Part shown: positions 17,201 to 26,139 of the stretch, piece after piece
Position numbering within the stretch: position 1 is the first letter of the stretch
Layout: every line of letters starts with the position of its first letter
Source of the DNA: Shouchella shacheensis
Lineage (GTDB): Bacteria; Bacillota; Bacilli; Bacillales; Bacillaceae_D
Direction of reading: 5' to 3'
Assembly: GCF_001484965.1 (NCBI RefSeq)
Contig: NZ_LLYY01000007.1
Location: 124,001-188,000, forward strand
DNA: 64,000 nucleotides
The notes under the pieces: generated by a model
The model's database searches: none
The model's input: the letters and a program-made list of their open reading frames with translations, nothing else
Told to the model about the DNA's origin: nothing
Translations under genes and position numbers: made by a program

Positions 17201-17671
17201 ATGAAATTAGCGATTGGCGGCGATCACGTAGGATTAGAATTAAAACCAGCAATTATAGATTATTTGAAAGAGTTAGGACATGAGGTTGAAGATTTCGGTG
17301 CATACTCAACTGATCGCACAAATTATCCGAAATATGGTCGTATAGTCGCAGAAGAAGTAGCAACTAACAATTTCGATGGGGGTATCTTAATTTGTGGTAC
17401 TGGTGTTGGAATCTCAATTTCAGCTAATAAAGTAAAAGGAATCCGTGCTGTAGTATGTAGCGAGCCATATTCTGCAAAGTTATCTAAAGAACATAACAAT
17501 ACAAATATTCTAGCATTCGGATCACGTGTTGTTGGGTTAGAGTTAGCAAAAATGATTGTTAAAGAATGGCTAGATGCTGAATTTGAAGGCGGGCGTCATG
17601 CACGTCGTGTTGGAATGATTGGTGATATGGAAAACGATTATCACACAGAAGATAATCCATGTGGTTGTTGA
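17201..17671 (+). CDS. rpiB: RpiB-type sugar-phosphate isomerase
   Basis: A 156-residue RpiB/LacAB isomerase. MKLAIGGDHVGLELK opens the protein and GTGVGISISANKVKGIRA forms the anion hole and active site. Here Cys (ICGTGVG) is the likely base, with His12 and Arg residues near the end (GGRHARRVGMI). The start is ATG 17201 behind AGGAGG; an upstream ATG at 17174 has no site. RpiB enzymes isomerise ribose 5-phosphate, and some act as allose-6-phosphate isomerase, which would fit this operon. The gene symbol reflects family, not proven substrate. Confidence 0.88.
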   Translation: MKLAIGGDHVGLELKPAIIDYLKELGHEVEDFGAYSTDRTNYPKYGRIVAEEVATNNFDGGILICGTGVGISISANKVKGIRAVVCSEPYSAKLSKEHNNTNILAFGSRVVGLELAKMIVKEWLDAEFEGGRHARRVGMIGDMENDYHTEDNPCGC

Positions 17672-17777
17672 TTGTTGCTTTGTTGACAATCACAACTTAC
17701 AAGTTTCATTAATTAAACGCGGAAATAACCAGTAAAGATGCTGCGCCTTAACCAACAATTAGATCGGAGGATTTTAA

Positions 17778-18710
17778 ATGAAGTTAGCTACTCGTATTAA
17801 TTCATTTTTACCCGTATACGAAAATGATTTGGCACATGTATTTTCAAAGTTTAACAGTCTAGGTCTAACGCACGTAGATTTAAACTATCCTGAGCATGTA
17901 GAAGGATATTCTAGCGCAGAAATGAAAGCGCTACTAGCTGAAAATGATTTAAAAGCTAATGGGGTTGCATTACGTTTTAGAAAGGATTTTATCAACGGTG
18001 AACTAGGAAACGCCGATGAAAAGATATCTCAGGAAGCGTTGCAATTATCAAAAGAAGCTGTAGATTATTGCCGCGAAATAGGAGGTGAAGTCGTTACAAT
18101 CTGGTTAGGTTTTGATGGATTTGATTACAGTTTCCAAATTAATTACCAGAAAGTGTGGAATCAAATAGTAGATGCGTTTAAAGAAATTGCAGATTATGCA
18201 CCAGGATTAAAAATAGGGATTGAGTATAAACCATTTCAACCAAGAGCATATGCATTTATTGATAGTATGGGCATAGCAGGTATGATGTTAAATGATATTG
18301 ACTGTGACAATGTAGGTATCACGCTTGATTACTGTCATATGTTAATGAAACATGAAAATCCAGCTTTTGCTGCTGATATTTTTGGTAACCGCAATAAGTT
18401 GTTCGGTGTTCATCTAAATGATGGATATGGACTAAATGATGATGGATTAATGATTGCTACTTCTACACCATTTAAAACATTAGAATTTCTTTATTATGTT
18501 AAAAGACATAATTATAATCATGCAATATATTTTGACACATTCCCTGTTATTGAAGGTGCAGTTAAAGAATGTGAACAAAACATTAAGATGATTACGTTGC
18601 TAAACCACATGATTGATAATGTTGGTTTAGATTATATCCAAAATATTATTGATCGTAATGATGCGATTGAAGCAAGTAATCTCATGATTAAATTTCTATC
18701 TAACAAATAA
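17778..18710 (+). CDS. Sugar-phosphate isomerase/epimerase-like TIM-barrel protein
   Basis: A 310-residue xylose-isomerase-like TIM barrel (AP endonuclease 2 superfamily). Metal-ligand positions can be seen as GIEYKPFQPR (Glu), GITLDYCHMLMKHENP (Asp, His), FGVHLNDGYG (His, Asp) and IYFDTFP. Related proteins isomerise or epimerise free or phosphorylated sugars such as L-rhamnose or tagatose. It is preceded by CGGAGG and lies between rpiB and the PTS permease, so it acts on the same imported sugar or an epimer. The exact reaction is unknown. Confidence 0.75.
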   Translation: MKLATRINSFLPVYENDLAHVFSKFNSLGLTHVDLNYPEHVEGYSSAEMKALLAENDLKANGVALRFRKDFINGELGNADEKISQEALQLSKEAVDYCREIGGEVVTIWLGFDGFDYSFQINYQKVWNQIVDAFKEIADYAPGLKIGIEYKPFQPRAYAFIDSMGIAGMMLNDIDCDNVGITLDYCHMLMKHENPAFAADIFGNRNKLFGVHLNDGYGLNDDGLMIATSTPFKTLEFLYYVKRHNYNHAIYFDTFPVIEGAVKECEQNIKMITLLNHMIDNVGLDYIQNIIDRNDAIEASNLMIKFLSNK

Positions 18711-18731
18711 AAAAAATCGAGGTGGATAAAA

Positions 18732-20120
18732 ATGGCGATGGACTACAAAAATGGTGCTAAGGAGATAGTAGAAAATATCGGTGGTAAAGAAAATATCTCA
18801 GGTATGACACACTGTGCAACACGTTTAAGGTTGAATTTAAAAGATGATTCAAAAGCCGATACTAGTACAATTAAACAAATTGATGGTGTTGTAAATATAG
18901 TAAATAAAGCTGGTCAATATCAAATCTTAATTGGTACTGATGTTCCAAAATTGTATGCTGAAATGGAGAAATTAGTTGGTGATGAAAAAACGGACACATC
19001 TGCGTCAGCAAATAATGAAAGATCCTCAAAAGGGATTGTTAATAATATTTTCTCAGCAGTATCCAGTATTTTCGCTCCGTTGCTACCGGCATTAGCTGGC
19101 TCTGGTATTTTGAGAGGGTTACTTCTACTTTTTGCTCAATTAGGGTGGTTAGATGAAACAAGTGGTACTTATCAAATTTTAACAGTAGCCTCAATGTCTG
19201 TGTTCTATTTCTTACCAGTATTACTTGCATTCACTTCAGCTAAAAGATTTGGTGCTGATCCATTTATATCAGTGCTAATCGGTGCCTCGCTATTACACCC
19301 TGATTTTATTGCTATGATGGGTGATGTTGGAAATGGTGCAACAACAACCTTCCTTGGTATTCCAACAGTATTGATGAATTATAACTCGACGGTTGTACCT
19401 ATTATTCTGGCGATTTTGGTTTACTCTTACTTGTATAAATGGCTTGATCGTAAGATTCCTGAAACTCTTAAATTAGTTGTCTTACCGCTTGTATCTTTAG
19501 CTATTATGGTACCGTTAACAACGATTGCAATTGGGCCTCTTGGTGTTTATGGTGGGGAATTAATTGCTAATCTTGTTAACTGGTTGATTGAAGAAAGTAG
19601 TGTTCTGGCAGGTATTCTTGTAGGTGGTGGCTGGTCTGTTCTAGTAAGTTTAGGCATTCACTGGGCAGTTAACCCGATCATGATTAATAACGTGGCTACT
19701 TATGGTTTTGACTATATCGTACCATTCACATTTGCATGTAACTTTGCTACTATCGGTGTCGCTTTAGGTGTATTCCTTAAAGCGAAAGATCGTGATATTA
19801 GGAACTTCTCTATGACTGGTGTAGTTACCATTAGTCTATCAGCAATTATCGAACCACTAGTTTTCGGTCTGTTAGTTAAGAACAAAAAATTATTCTTAGC
19901 ACAAATTATTGGTGGTGCAATTGGTGGTGCTTATTTAGGATTAACTAAGGTGTATACAAACGCATTCGTATTCGGTAGTGTAACTACCTTTCCTGCATTT
20001 GTAGGTGAAAATACAGCAAATTTTATTAATGCAATGATTGGTCTTGCAATTTCTTTTGTAGCTGCAACTATACTTGGATTTATCTTTGCAAGAAAAGATG
20101 AAAAATTAGTTAGTGACTAA
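18732..20120 (+). CDS. PTS EIIBC sugar permease (glucose/beta-glucoside superfamily)
   Basis: A 462-residue PTS transporter with an EIIB domain first (residues 1-80; MTHCATRLRL with phosphorylated Cys28) and then an EIIC domain of about ten membrane segments from residue 105 (SAVSSIFAPLLPALAGSGIL). No EIIA domain follows, unlike many beta-glucoside EIIBCA proteins, so it must borrow EIIA from another system. It imports and phosphorylates one hexose at C6. Next to RpiB- and AlsE-type enzymes the expected flow is hexose 6-phosphate to hexulose 6-phosphate to fructose 6-phosphate, as for D-allose. I recall a comparable gene order in Listeria. Substrate is inferred. Confidence 0.88.
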   Translation: MAMDYKNGAKEIVENIGGKENISGMTHCATRLRLNLKDDSKADTSTIKQIDGVVNIVNKAGQYQILIGTDVPKLYAEMEKLVGDEKTDTSASANNERSSKGIVNNIFSAVSSIFAPLLPALAGSGILRGLLLLFAQLGWLDETSGTYQILTVASMSVFYFLPVLLAFTSAKRFGADPFISVLIGASLLHPDFIAMMGDVGNGATTTFLGIPTVLMNYNSTVVPIILAILVYSYLYKWLDRKIPETLKLVVLPLVSLAIMVPLTTIAIGPLGVYGGELIANLVNWLIEESSVLAGILVGGGWSVLVSLGIHWAVNPIMINNVATYGFDYIVPFTFACNFATIGVALGVFLKAKDRDIRNFSMTGVVTISLSAIIEPLVFGLLVKNKKLFLAQIIGGAIGGAYLGLTKVYTNAFVFGSVTTFPAFVGENTANFINAMIGLAISFVAATILGFIFARKDEKLVSD

Positions 20121-20176
20121 AAAATTCAAGGTAATCATGAGGTTCCGGATTTCTAGCTTCACTTTGTATAATGATT

Positions 20177-20216
20177 TAGCTGAGAGCCGTGCCAGTAGGA
20201 GCACGGCTCTCAGCTA
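20177..20216. terminator. Strong stem-loop ending the PTS cassette
   Basis: A perfect 16-base stem (20177-20192 with 20201-20216, TAGCTGAGAGCCGTGC arm) with an 8-base loop, 56 bases after the PTS stop. No U-run follows, so it may act as an RNA-stabilising or bidirectional end. Confidence 0.6.
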
Positions 20217-20260
20217 GTACAGCACCACCTCACTCACCATCGACAGTTCTAGCTTCTCTA

Positions 20261-20283
20261 GGGTGAGCATCGGATGCTTACCC
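20261..20283. repeat. 23-bp palindromic hairpin repeat, copy 2
   Basis: Exact reverse complement of the 8634-8656 repeat, followed by TTTGTCTTTC on the plus strand. It may be a terminator-like dispersed hairpin. Confidence 0.7.
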
Positions 20284-20423
20284 TTTGTCTTTCACCACTC
20301 TTCTGAGGGAATGGTTGGAGCTCAGACTGCTTGTTTGCTCCTTTACCAAAAAAGGTCCCCAGCAAATTGGGGACCCATTAACTGATTCACAAGCACAAAC
20401 CATCAACTGCAAATACGAATGAC

Positions 20424-20617
20424 TTATCCCTCTAAAATCGACTCAATCTGATCGAGCGACTCCTCCGACAGTTTAACACCACTCGCTTTTACATTTTCTT
20501 CGACCTGCTCTGGCCGACTAGCGCCTATTCCCGCGGGTATTTGCGCAGCACTTCCCCAACGACTTTTTCCGCTTCCCCGCGCGGCCGTATCAAAAAAAAC
20601 TCATGCCAAGCCACTAG
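20424..20617 (-). pseudogene. Internally deleted aldo-keto reductase copy
   Basis: This stretch matches the C-terminal end of the intact aldo-keto reductase at 28187-29131 (both code for ENVKASGVKLSEE-like residues ending ..SILEG or ..TILET). It then jumps, at CTAGCGCC near 20520-20530, to the gene's N-terminal third (the sequence around GEALREYPRE and the NFFDTA region). About 600 bases are missing in between and the 5' end is lost. It is a paralogous or recombined remnant on the same strand as the full gene, at the opposite end of the sugar-sensing locus. The call rests on direct comparison within the window. Confidence 0.8.
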
Positions 20618-20805
20618 AAGACGGAGGGGAGCCGGAGTTAAGCACAGTACAGTTAACGAACATTGCAGCTATATTCCTGGAAGCTCGATCTGCTCAGGCA
20701 GGCAGCTTTATTCGTGCCACCCTTTACTCAGAATTCTCCGCCAATCGAGCAGGATTTGCGCCATACTTGTGGAATACACTGGCTATAACACAACGAGGAG
20801 AGTTG

Positions 20806-21786
20806 ATGGGAGTGGCCGAATCGGAGAAAGCGTCGTTTTTTTACGCGTTTGTCGGGCTGCTGTTTACAGTGGGTCTTCTTTTTACGCTTTATTACGGGAA
20901 GCAGGCTTTTTATGTGGAGAGGGCAGAAGTCAACACACGCCAGTACGAGTATCATTTCGCGTTGGTTTCGGAGGAGGCGGACAATAGCTATTGGAGGCTG
21001 TTTGAGCGAAGCGCAAGGGCAAAGGCAGAGGAAAAAGGCGTTTATCTTGAGGCCGTCGGTCCGAAACAGAGTGATACAGGGGAGGCGTTGCGGGCGATTG
21101 ACCGCATGATTGCTACGGGTGTCGACGGAATTGTGATGCAAGGGTTCCCGGGAGCGGCCGCGGTTGACATTGTGAATAAAGCAGTGGAACGTGGCATTCC
21201 TGTGATAACGGTACATAGCGATATGCCGGAAAGCAACTGCTCTGCTTATCTCGGTGCAGATAACTACGAAGCTGGTTTTCGTGCAGGGGAAGAATTGGTG
21301 CAGGAGACAGAGGGTCCGATCTTTGTCGGGCTGGTGACAGGGAATTTAAAATCATCCGACCAGTATTTGAGGCTTGAAGGATTTGAAGATGCGATTGAGT
21401 ACTCGGAGCGCATTCAAATTGTGGCTGTGAAAGAAGCCAACCATACGGAATCTGGCGCCACACAGATCACCTATGCGTTGCTGCGCCAGGACCCGGAAGT
21501 GAACGCGCTGATCAGCACAAGTGCACTCAATGGAACAGGCGTGATGCAAGGTGTAAATGAAAGCGTCGTCAGTGAGCGTCCCTATATCCTTGCCTTTGAC
21601 TATAGGGAAAGGGAGGCGGCCTTTTCTACTGGGGAGCTTAATAGCCTCATCTTGCATAATCCTGAGGAAATCGGGGCGAGGGCGGTGGAGCTTATGTTGG
21701 AATGGCAGAATGGGAGCTCGGCTAAAGTCCTGCCTGTGTCGTCCCCCATCCTTCGTTCAGAAGATCAGGGAGGAGGCGGAAGATGA
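20806..21786 (+). CDS. Membrane-anchored sugar-binding sensor protein of a three-component system
   Basis: A 326-residue periplasmic-binding-protein fold (RbsB/XylF-like). One N-terminal signal-anchor helix (residues 10-30, FFYAFVGLLFTVGLLFTLYY) has no lipobox, so the domain faces outward on a tether. Landmarks are FALVSEEADNSYWRLF, DGIVMQGFPGAAAVDIVNKAVERGIPVITVHSD and GADNYEAGF. It overlaps the histidine kinase by ATGA and is not next to sugar-permease genes of the RbsC type. That is the pattern of LytS/YesM-type systems where a binding protein presents sugar to the kinase. The start is ATG 20806 behind CGAGGAG. Confidence 0.85.
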   Translation: MGVAESEKASFFYAFVGLLFTVGLLFTLYYGKQAFYVERAEVNTRQYEYHFALVSEEADNSYWRLFERSARAKAEEKGVYLEAVGPKQSDTGEALRAIDRMIATGVDGIVMQGFPGAAAVDIVNKAVERGIPVITVHSDMPESNCSAYLGADNYEAGFRAGEELVQETEGPIFVGLVTGNLKSSDQYLRLEGFEDAIEYSERIQIVAVKEANHTESGATQITYALLRQDPEVNALISTSALNGTGVMQGVNESVVSERPYILAFDYREREAAFSTGELNSLILHNPEEIGARAVELMLEWQNGSSAKVLPVSSPILRSEDQGGGGR

Positions 21787-23225
21787 AGTGGTTTTCTTCC
21801 ATACGAGCGAAGCTGCTCCTCTGCTTTCTCGTGTTTATTCTGTTATTTAACATCGTATCGATCGCTATTTATATGAGTTCAAACCGACTAACGAATGAAT
21901 ACGATACAAGTTTTGAGCGGTTTCTTTTGTATAACGACGTTTCACAACATGCGAACGAGCTGTATGAACACACACGGGCATATGTGAGCGAGCGGGGCGA
22001 GGAGCAATTGAATGCGTATTTTGAAAAGCGAGCGGATATTAAGTGGAACGTGGAGCGGCTCCGTGCTGAGCAAGGCGAGGAGGCGTTTCACCTTTCCACT
22101 TACATCAGTTTAATAGAGACCCATGTTCAAAATAGTGAGATCACGATTGGGTTTGTGTTGCGTGAGGATGTGGAAGGCTACACGGCCTTTCTACAGGAAA
22201 CCCAGAACACTGCTGTATACATTCAAGAGGACACACTTGGCCTGATTGATTTTGGGTTAACCGAGTATCAAAGCATGTACAGAGATTTGCAGAGCCGCAA
22301 CGAAGCATTTCGAACCTTTGCGGTGTTCTTGTTTGCCACAACGGCTTGTCTGGCGATCCTTGCCGCGTTTTGGTTTTCAGGGGGGATTCACAAGCCGGTC
22401 CAAGCCTTGTCTTCAGCGGCAAAAGAAGTGTCAAAAGGCAATTTCTCAGGGACGCCTGTAAAAATTGAATCCAATGACGAAATGAAATTGCTTGGCGACG
22501 CGTTTAACCGGATGCGCACAGACATCAACGCTTATGTTGAGGAAATGAAGGAAAAGGCGGAGATGAGCCGGCTCATGAATGAGCTGGAGTTCAAGCATTT
22601 GCAAAACCAAATGAATCCGCACTTTCTGTTTAATACGTTAAATACGGTATCGAAAATGGCCTATTTGGAAAATGCCCATACGACCTCAGAGCTGATGGAT
22701 TCCGTGTCGAGGCTGCTGCGGTACAATCTCGGCAGTGCGGACAAGGCTGTCCCGTTAAAAGACGAGGTTGATGTGGTGCGTAGTTACTTCCATATTCAGC
22801 AGACGCGCTTTCAAGAACGCATCGATTTTCAGATTGAAATGGAGGAGGAAGCATTAGACGTGAACGTGCCGCGCCTGGTTTTGCAGCCTTTGGTCGAGAA
22901 CGCCTGCATCCACGGAGTCGAGTCTCTAGAGGAAGGCGGCACGATCACGCTGCGTATTTTTACACAGGGACCTTATACCATTGTAGAGGTTGCGGACAAC
23001 GGGATTGGGATGACGCAGAAACAAGTGGAGGCTGTCTTCGCTCGTTCTGTTGAAGAGGCGGCGCATGTTGGCCACTCGACGCAAATTGGAATGGCCAATG
23101 TGAGGCGCCGCCTGCAGCTTTTTTATCAGCAGGAGCATCTGTTTGATGTCCGATCGACGCTGAGGGAAGGAACGGTGATTCGGCTTTATCTGCCGAATGA
23201 ACAGGAAAATGAGGAAAGCGCATAA
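21783..23225 (+). CDS. YesM-like sensor histidine kinase
   Basis: A 480-residue membrane kinase with a first membrane helix at residues 10-32, an extracellular loop of about 150 residues, a second helix near residues 178-200, then HAMP and a His_kinase domain. The phospho-acceptor box is QNQMNPHFLFNTLN with His280, followed by the N-box LVENACIHG and the ATP G-box ADNGIGM and GIGMANVRRRL. It takes its input from the binding protein at 20806 and phosphorylates the regulator at 23241, 15 bases downstream. It controls the adjacent ABC importer by context. Confidence 0.93.
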   Translation: MKWFSSIRAKLLLCFLVFILLFNIVSIAIYMSSNRLTNEYDTSFERFLLYNDVSQHANELYEHTRAYVSERGEEQLNAYFEKRADIKWNVERLRAEQGEEAFHLSTYISLIETHVQNSEITIGFVLREDVEGYTAFLQETQNTAVYIQEDTLGLIDFGLTEYQSMYRDLQSRNEAFRTFAVFLFATTACLAILAAFWFSGGIHKPVQALSSAAKEVSKGNFSGTPVKIESNDEMKLLGDAFNRMRTDINAYVEEMKEKAEMSRLMNELEFKHLQNQMNPHFLFNTLNTVSKMAYLENAHTTSELMDSVSRLLRYNLGSADKAVPLKDEVDVVRSYFHIQQTRFQERIDFQIEMEEEALDVNVPRLVLQPLVENACIHGVESLEEGGTITLRIFTQGPYTIVEVADNGIGMTQKQVEAVFARSVEEAAHVGHSTQIGMANVRRRLQLFYQQEHLFDVRSTLREGTVIRLYLPNEQENEESA

Positions 23226-23240
23226 GGGGGAGAGGAAGGG

Positions 23241-24635
23241 ATGAAGATTTTAATTGCGGAAGACGAAATGCTTGAGCGCAAAGCGATGAGGAAATTTCTC
23301 GAAACCCACTTTCCGAATATGGCCATTGTGGGAGAAGCCATCAATGGAAGAATGGCGGTTGAGATGGCGAAAGAGATGCGGCCAGATATCCTATTGATGG
23401 ATATCCAGATGCCTGGAATGAATGGACTTGAGGCGATACAGGAAATTCGAACCGTTTTGCCGGGAGTTCAATTGATTATGATTACGGCCTATGATTCATT
23501 TCACTATGCCAAAGAAGCGCTCCAGCTAGGGGCAAAGGCGTATATTTTAAAACCAAGCCGAAAAGAGGAAACGATTGAGGCAATCAAGCGCGTTGAATTA
23601 GACATTGAAGAGGAACGCAGTAGGCTTGAAAAGCAAAGCCAAACCCTAGCGCTTGCCAAACAGCTCCTTGTTTCCAAAGTGGTACACGGTGCAACAGAAC
23701 TGGACGAGCTGCAACAAAGACTGTATCCAACGATGACGAGTGGGTATGTGTTAGCGATTGATAGCGCGAGCGAGCAAGCGAAAGCAAAACTGACGGCCGG
23801 TGTACACGCGTGGACAACCGATGAGATCCTCGTTCATGAACAGTTTGAATACAGGCGGGTAATCCTTCTTTGCATCAGTGACGAGCAGCGAGAAAAGAAG
23901 GAGGCGGAGCGGCTAAAGAAACGCGTTCAACGGGAGTGTGGTGATGCTGTCCGTATTGCTTGTGGGCAGCCGCGCAGCAATGTGAAGCAGTTTGCTTGCA
24001 GTTTCTACGAGGCCATTTCTGCTCTCTATGCAGAAGTGGAGGGGACGACGGTTGAACGCTCTTTAGCAGCCAAGGATTGGCGTGGGAAGTTCATTGTTGC
24101 TTTTCAAAAAGGCGATACCGGAAGAGCACTTGCATGTAGACATGAGCTGCATCAGCTTGGCGAGTCTGTTGATGAGGAATTGTATTACGTAATGAGGCAA
24201 TTGCTCGATCAAAAAAAGATTGAGCCGCCACCTGTTGCTAAAACAGAACTCCGAACCGAAGAAGAGTGGCGTAGCTATGTGCAGCAATGCTGCGAGCGAA
24301 TCAAGAATCACTACCAATCAATGAACCAGATGGAGCGCACAAAGATCTGGGTGCAAGCGAATCTCGATCAAGCGATAACGCTTGATAAAGCAGCTGCCTA
24401 TGCGAATTTAAGCTCCGCATACTTTTCCAATGTATTCAAAGAGACCACGGGGGAAAACTTTGTGGACTATGTCACAGGGGTTCGAATGCAAAAAGCGGTT
24501 GAGCTCCTGGCAGAGCAGCACTACAGCCTTAAGGAGATTAGCTATATGGTCGGTTACAAGGACCCGAACTATTTCAGTCGTGTGTTTAAAAAACATTATC
24601 AAGTCGCCCCCAGTCAGTACTCCGCCTATAAATAA
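23241..24635 (+). CDS. YesN-like response regulator with AraC DNA-binding domain
   Basis: 464 residues: an N-terminal receiver domain (Asp54 in LLMDIQMPGMNG; acidic EDE at 7-9; Lys in ILKPSR), a long linker, and two AraC/XylS helix-turn-helices at the C-terminus (ANLSSAYFSNVFKETTGENF and YSLKEISYMVGYKDPNYFSR). This is the standard partner of YesM-type kinases. The binding-protein gene starts 95 bases on, with a cre box between, which makes that operon the likely target. Confidence 0.93.
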   Translation: MKILIAEDEMLERKAMRKFLETHFPNMAIVGEAINGRMAVEMAKEMRPDILLMDIQMPGMNGLEAIQEIRTVLPGVQLIMITAYDSFHYAKEALQLGAKAYILKPSRKEETIEAIKRVELDIEEERSRLEKQSQTLALAKQLLVSKVVHGATELDELQQRLYPTMTSGYVLAIDSASEQAKAKLTAGVHAWTTDEILVHEQFEYRRVILLCISDEQREKKEAERLKKRVQRECGDAVRIACGQPRSNVKQFACSFYEAISALYAEVEGTTVERSLAAKDWRGKFIVAFQKGDTGRALACRHELHQLGESVDEELYYVMRQLLDQKKIEPPPVAKTELRTEEEWRSYVQQCCERIKNHYQSMNQMERTKIWVQANLDQAITLDKAAAYANLSSAYFSNVFKETTGENFVDYVTGVRMQKAVELLAEQHYSLKEISYMVGYKDPNYFSRVFKKHYQVAPSQYSAYK

Positions 24636-24702
24636 TGCTTACTTTCGTAAAAAAGTACAGAGACTCATTCTTCTACCAAGCTGCACAGGACTGTATACTG
24701 AT

Positions 24703-24716
24703 TGAAAGCGTTATCA
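24703..24716. promoter_or_regulatory. cre box (CcpA site)
   Basis: TGAAAGCGTTATCA fits the cre consensus fully, 14 bases before the binding-protein ATG. It suggests catabolite repression of the importer independent of the YesMN-type system. Confidence 0.65.
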
Positions 24717-24730
24717 ATAATGGGGGTGTA

Positions 24731-26026
24731 ATGATGCTTAAGAAACAAACCATGTGGGTGTCCGTGCTTGCTGCCACGCTTGCGCTGACGGCGTGCAATG
24801 CTGGGGATGAAGAAACGGGCGGTTCGAATTCAGGAGATGAGGAAGCGTCAGGGGAGTCTGGAGAAGTAGAAATCTTTAGCTGGTGGACGGGTGCAGGGGA
24901 AGAGGATGGTTTGCTTGCTTTAATCGATTATTTTGAAGAGGAGCACCCGGATATTTCTGTTACGAATGCGGCGGTTGCTGGCGGTGCAGGGACAAATGCA
25001 AAAGCCGTGCTTGCGACAAGAATGCAAGGCGATGACCCGCCTTCAACGTTCCAAGTACATGCCGGGGAAGAATTGATTCAGACGTGGGTCGCAGCAGACA
25101 TGATGGAACCCTTAAATGATTTCTATGAACAAGAAGAGCTAATGGATAAGTTTCCGGAAGAATTGATCGAGATGGTTTCCCATGACGGAAATATCTATTC
25201 TGTGCCAATGAACGTCCATCGCAGCAATGTAATGTTTTACAATAAAAGTGTCTTTGAAGAAAACGGGCTTGAGCCACCAACAACGCTTGACGAATTTTTT
25301 GACCTCGCTGAAGAGCTTGAAGCAGCTGGCGTCACACCGCTTGCCCTTGGCGACCAGGAACCTTGGACAGCAACGCACATCTTTGAAAACATTCTTCTGG
25401 CTGAGCTAGGGCCGGACGGATACAGGGACTTATGGAATGGCGACATCTCCTTTGAGGATCCGCAAGTTGCTCCGGCAGCGGAAGCCTTCGCGGAGGTGCT
25501 GGAGTATGTTAATGACGACCACGCCTCCCGAAACTGGCAAGATTCTGCGCAGCTCGTCGGTGAAGGAGAAGCGGCAATGATTAATATGGGAGACTGGGCG
25601 CATGGCTACTTCCATAATGACCTTGGCCTTGAAGTGAATGAGGATTACGGGTACTTCCCATTCCCGGGAACGGAAGGCAGCTTTAATGTAGTTAGTGACA
25701 CATTCGGGCTTCCAAAAGGAGTCGACAACGTGGAGGACGTCGAAACATTCTTAGCGGTGCTTGCTTCCACAGAAGCACAGGACATCTTTAACCCACTCAA
25801 GGGAGGCATTCCAGCACGAATTGACTCAGATGAAAGCAAGTACGATGAATACGGCCAGGCCGCGATCTCAGATTTCCAAAGCGATCATTTGACGCCGAGC
25901 CTTGCTCACGGATCTGCGATGTCAGAAGGCTACTTGACACAAGCCAATCAAGCGGTCAACGTTTTTGCCACGCAGCGGGATGTCGAACGATTCCTGAGTT
26001 CACTCGAAACGGCCAGAGGCGAATAA
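24731..26026 (+). CDS. Sugar ABC transporter substrate-binding lipoprotein
   Basis: Family 1 extracellular solute-binding protein, about 431 residues, with lipobox LTAC (Cys22) and an acidic Gly/Ser/Glu linker. EIFSWWTGAGEEDGL follows, typical of glucose/mannose- and oligosaccharide-binding members. ATG 24731 or 24734 follows GGGGGTG; the longer frame to 24635 is not needed. It feeds the permeases at 26140 and 27113. No ATPase gene accompanies it. The substrate is not readable. Confidence 0.9.
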   Translation: MMLKKQTMWVSVLAATLALTACNAGDEETGGSNSGDEEASGESGEVEIFSWWTGAGEEDGLLALIDYFEEEHPDISVTNAAVAGGAGTNAKAVLATRMQGDDPPSTFQVHAGEELIQTWVAADMMEPLNDFYEQEELMDKFPEELIEMVSHDGNIYSVPMNVHRSNVMFYNKSVFEENGLEPPTTLDEFFDLAEELEAAGVTPLALGDQEPWTATHIFENILLAELGPDGYRDLWNGDISFEDPQVAPAAEAFAEVLEYVNDDHASRNWQDSAQLVGEGEAAMINMGDWAHGYFHNDLGLEVNEDYGYFPFPGTEGSFNVVSDTFGLPKGVDNVEDVETFLAVLASTEAQDIFNPLKGGIPARIDSDESKYDEYGQAAISDFQSDHLTPSLAHGSAMSEGYLTQANQAVNVFATQRDVERFLSSLETARGE

Positions 26027-26044
26027 CGCCCATGTAAAGAACGG

Positions 26045-26085
26045 AAAACGGTCTGGTCCTTGCTGCTGCGGGTCAGGCCGTTTTT
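26045..26085 (+). terminator. Partial terminator between binding protein and permeases
   Basis: An 11-base stem (26045-26055 with 26074-26084, ending CCGTTTTT) follows the binding-protein stop by about 18 bases. It probably causes leaky termination that lowers permease expression. Confidence 0.7.
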
Positions 26086-26139
26086 ACCTAGGCTACTTTA
26101 GCACGACCGAAAAACGGCTATCAGGAGGTGTTCATTTCT

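Noticed and set aside
24635-24730. N-terminal extension of the second binding lipoprotein
   Set aside because: It would bury the signal peptide and overlaps the cre box. ATG 24731 behind GGGGGTG gives a normal lipoprotein.
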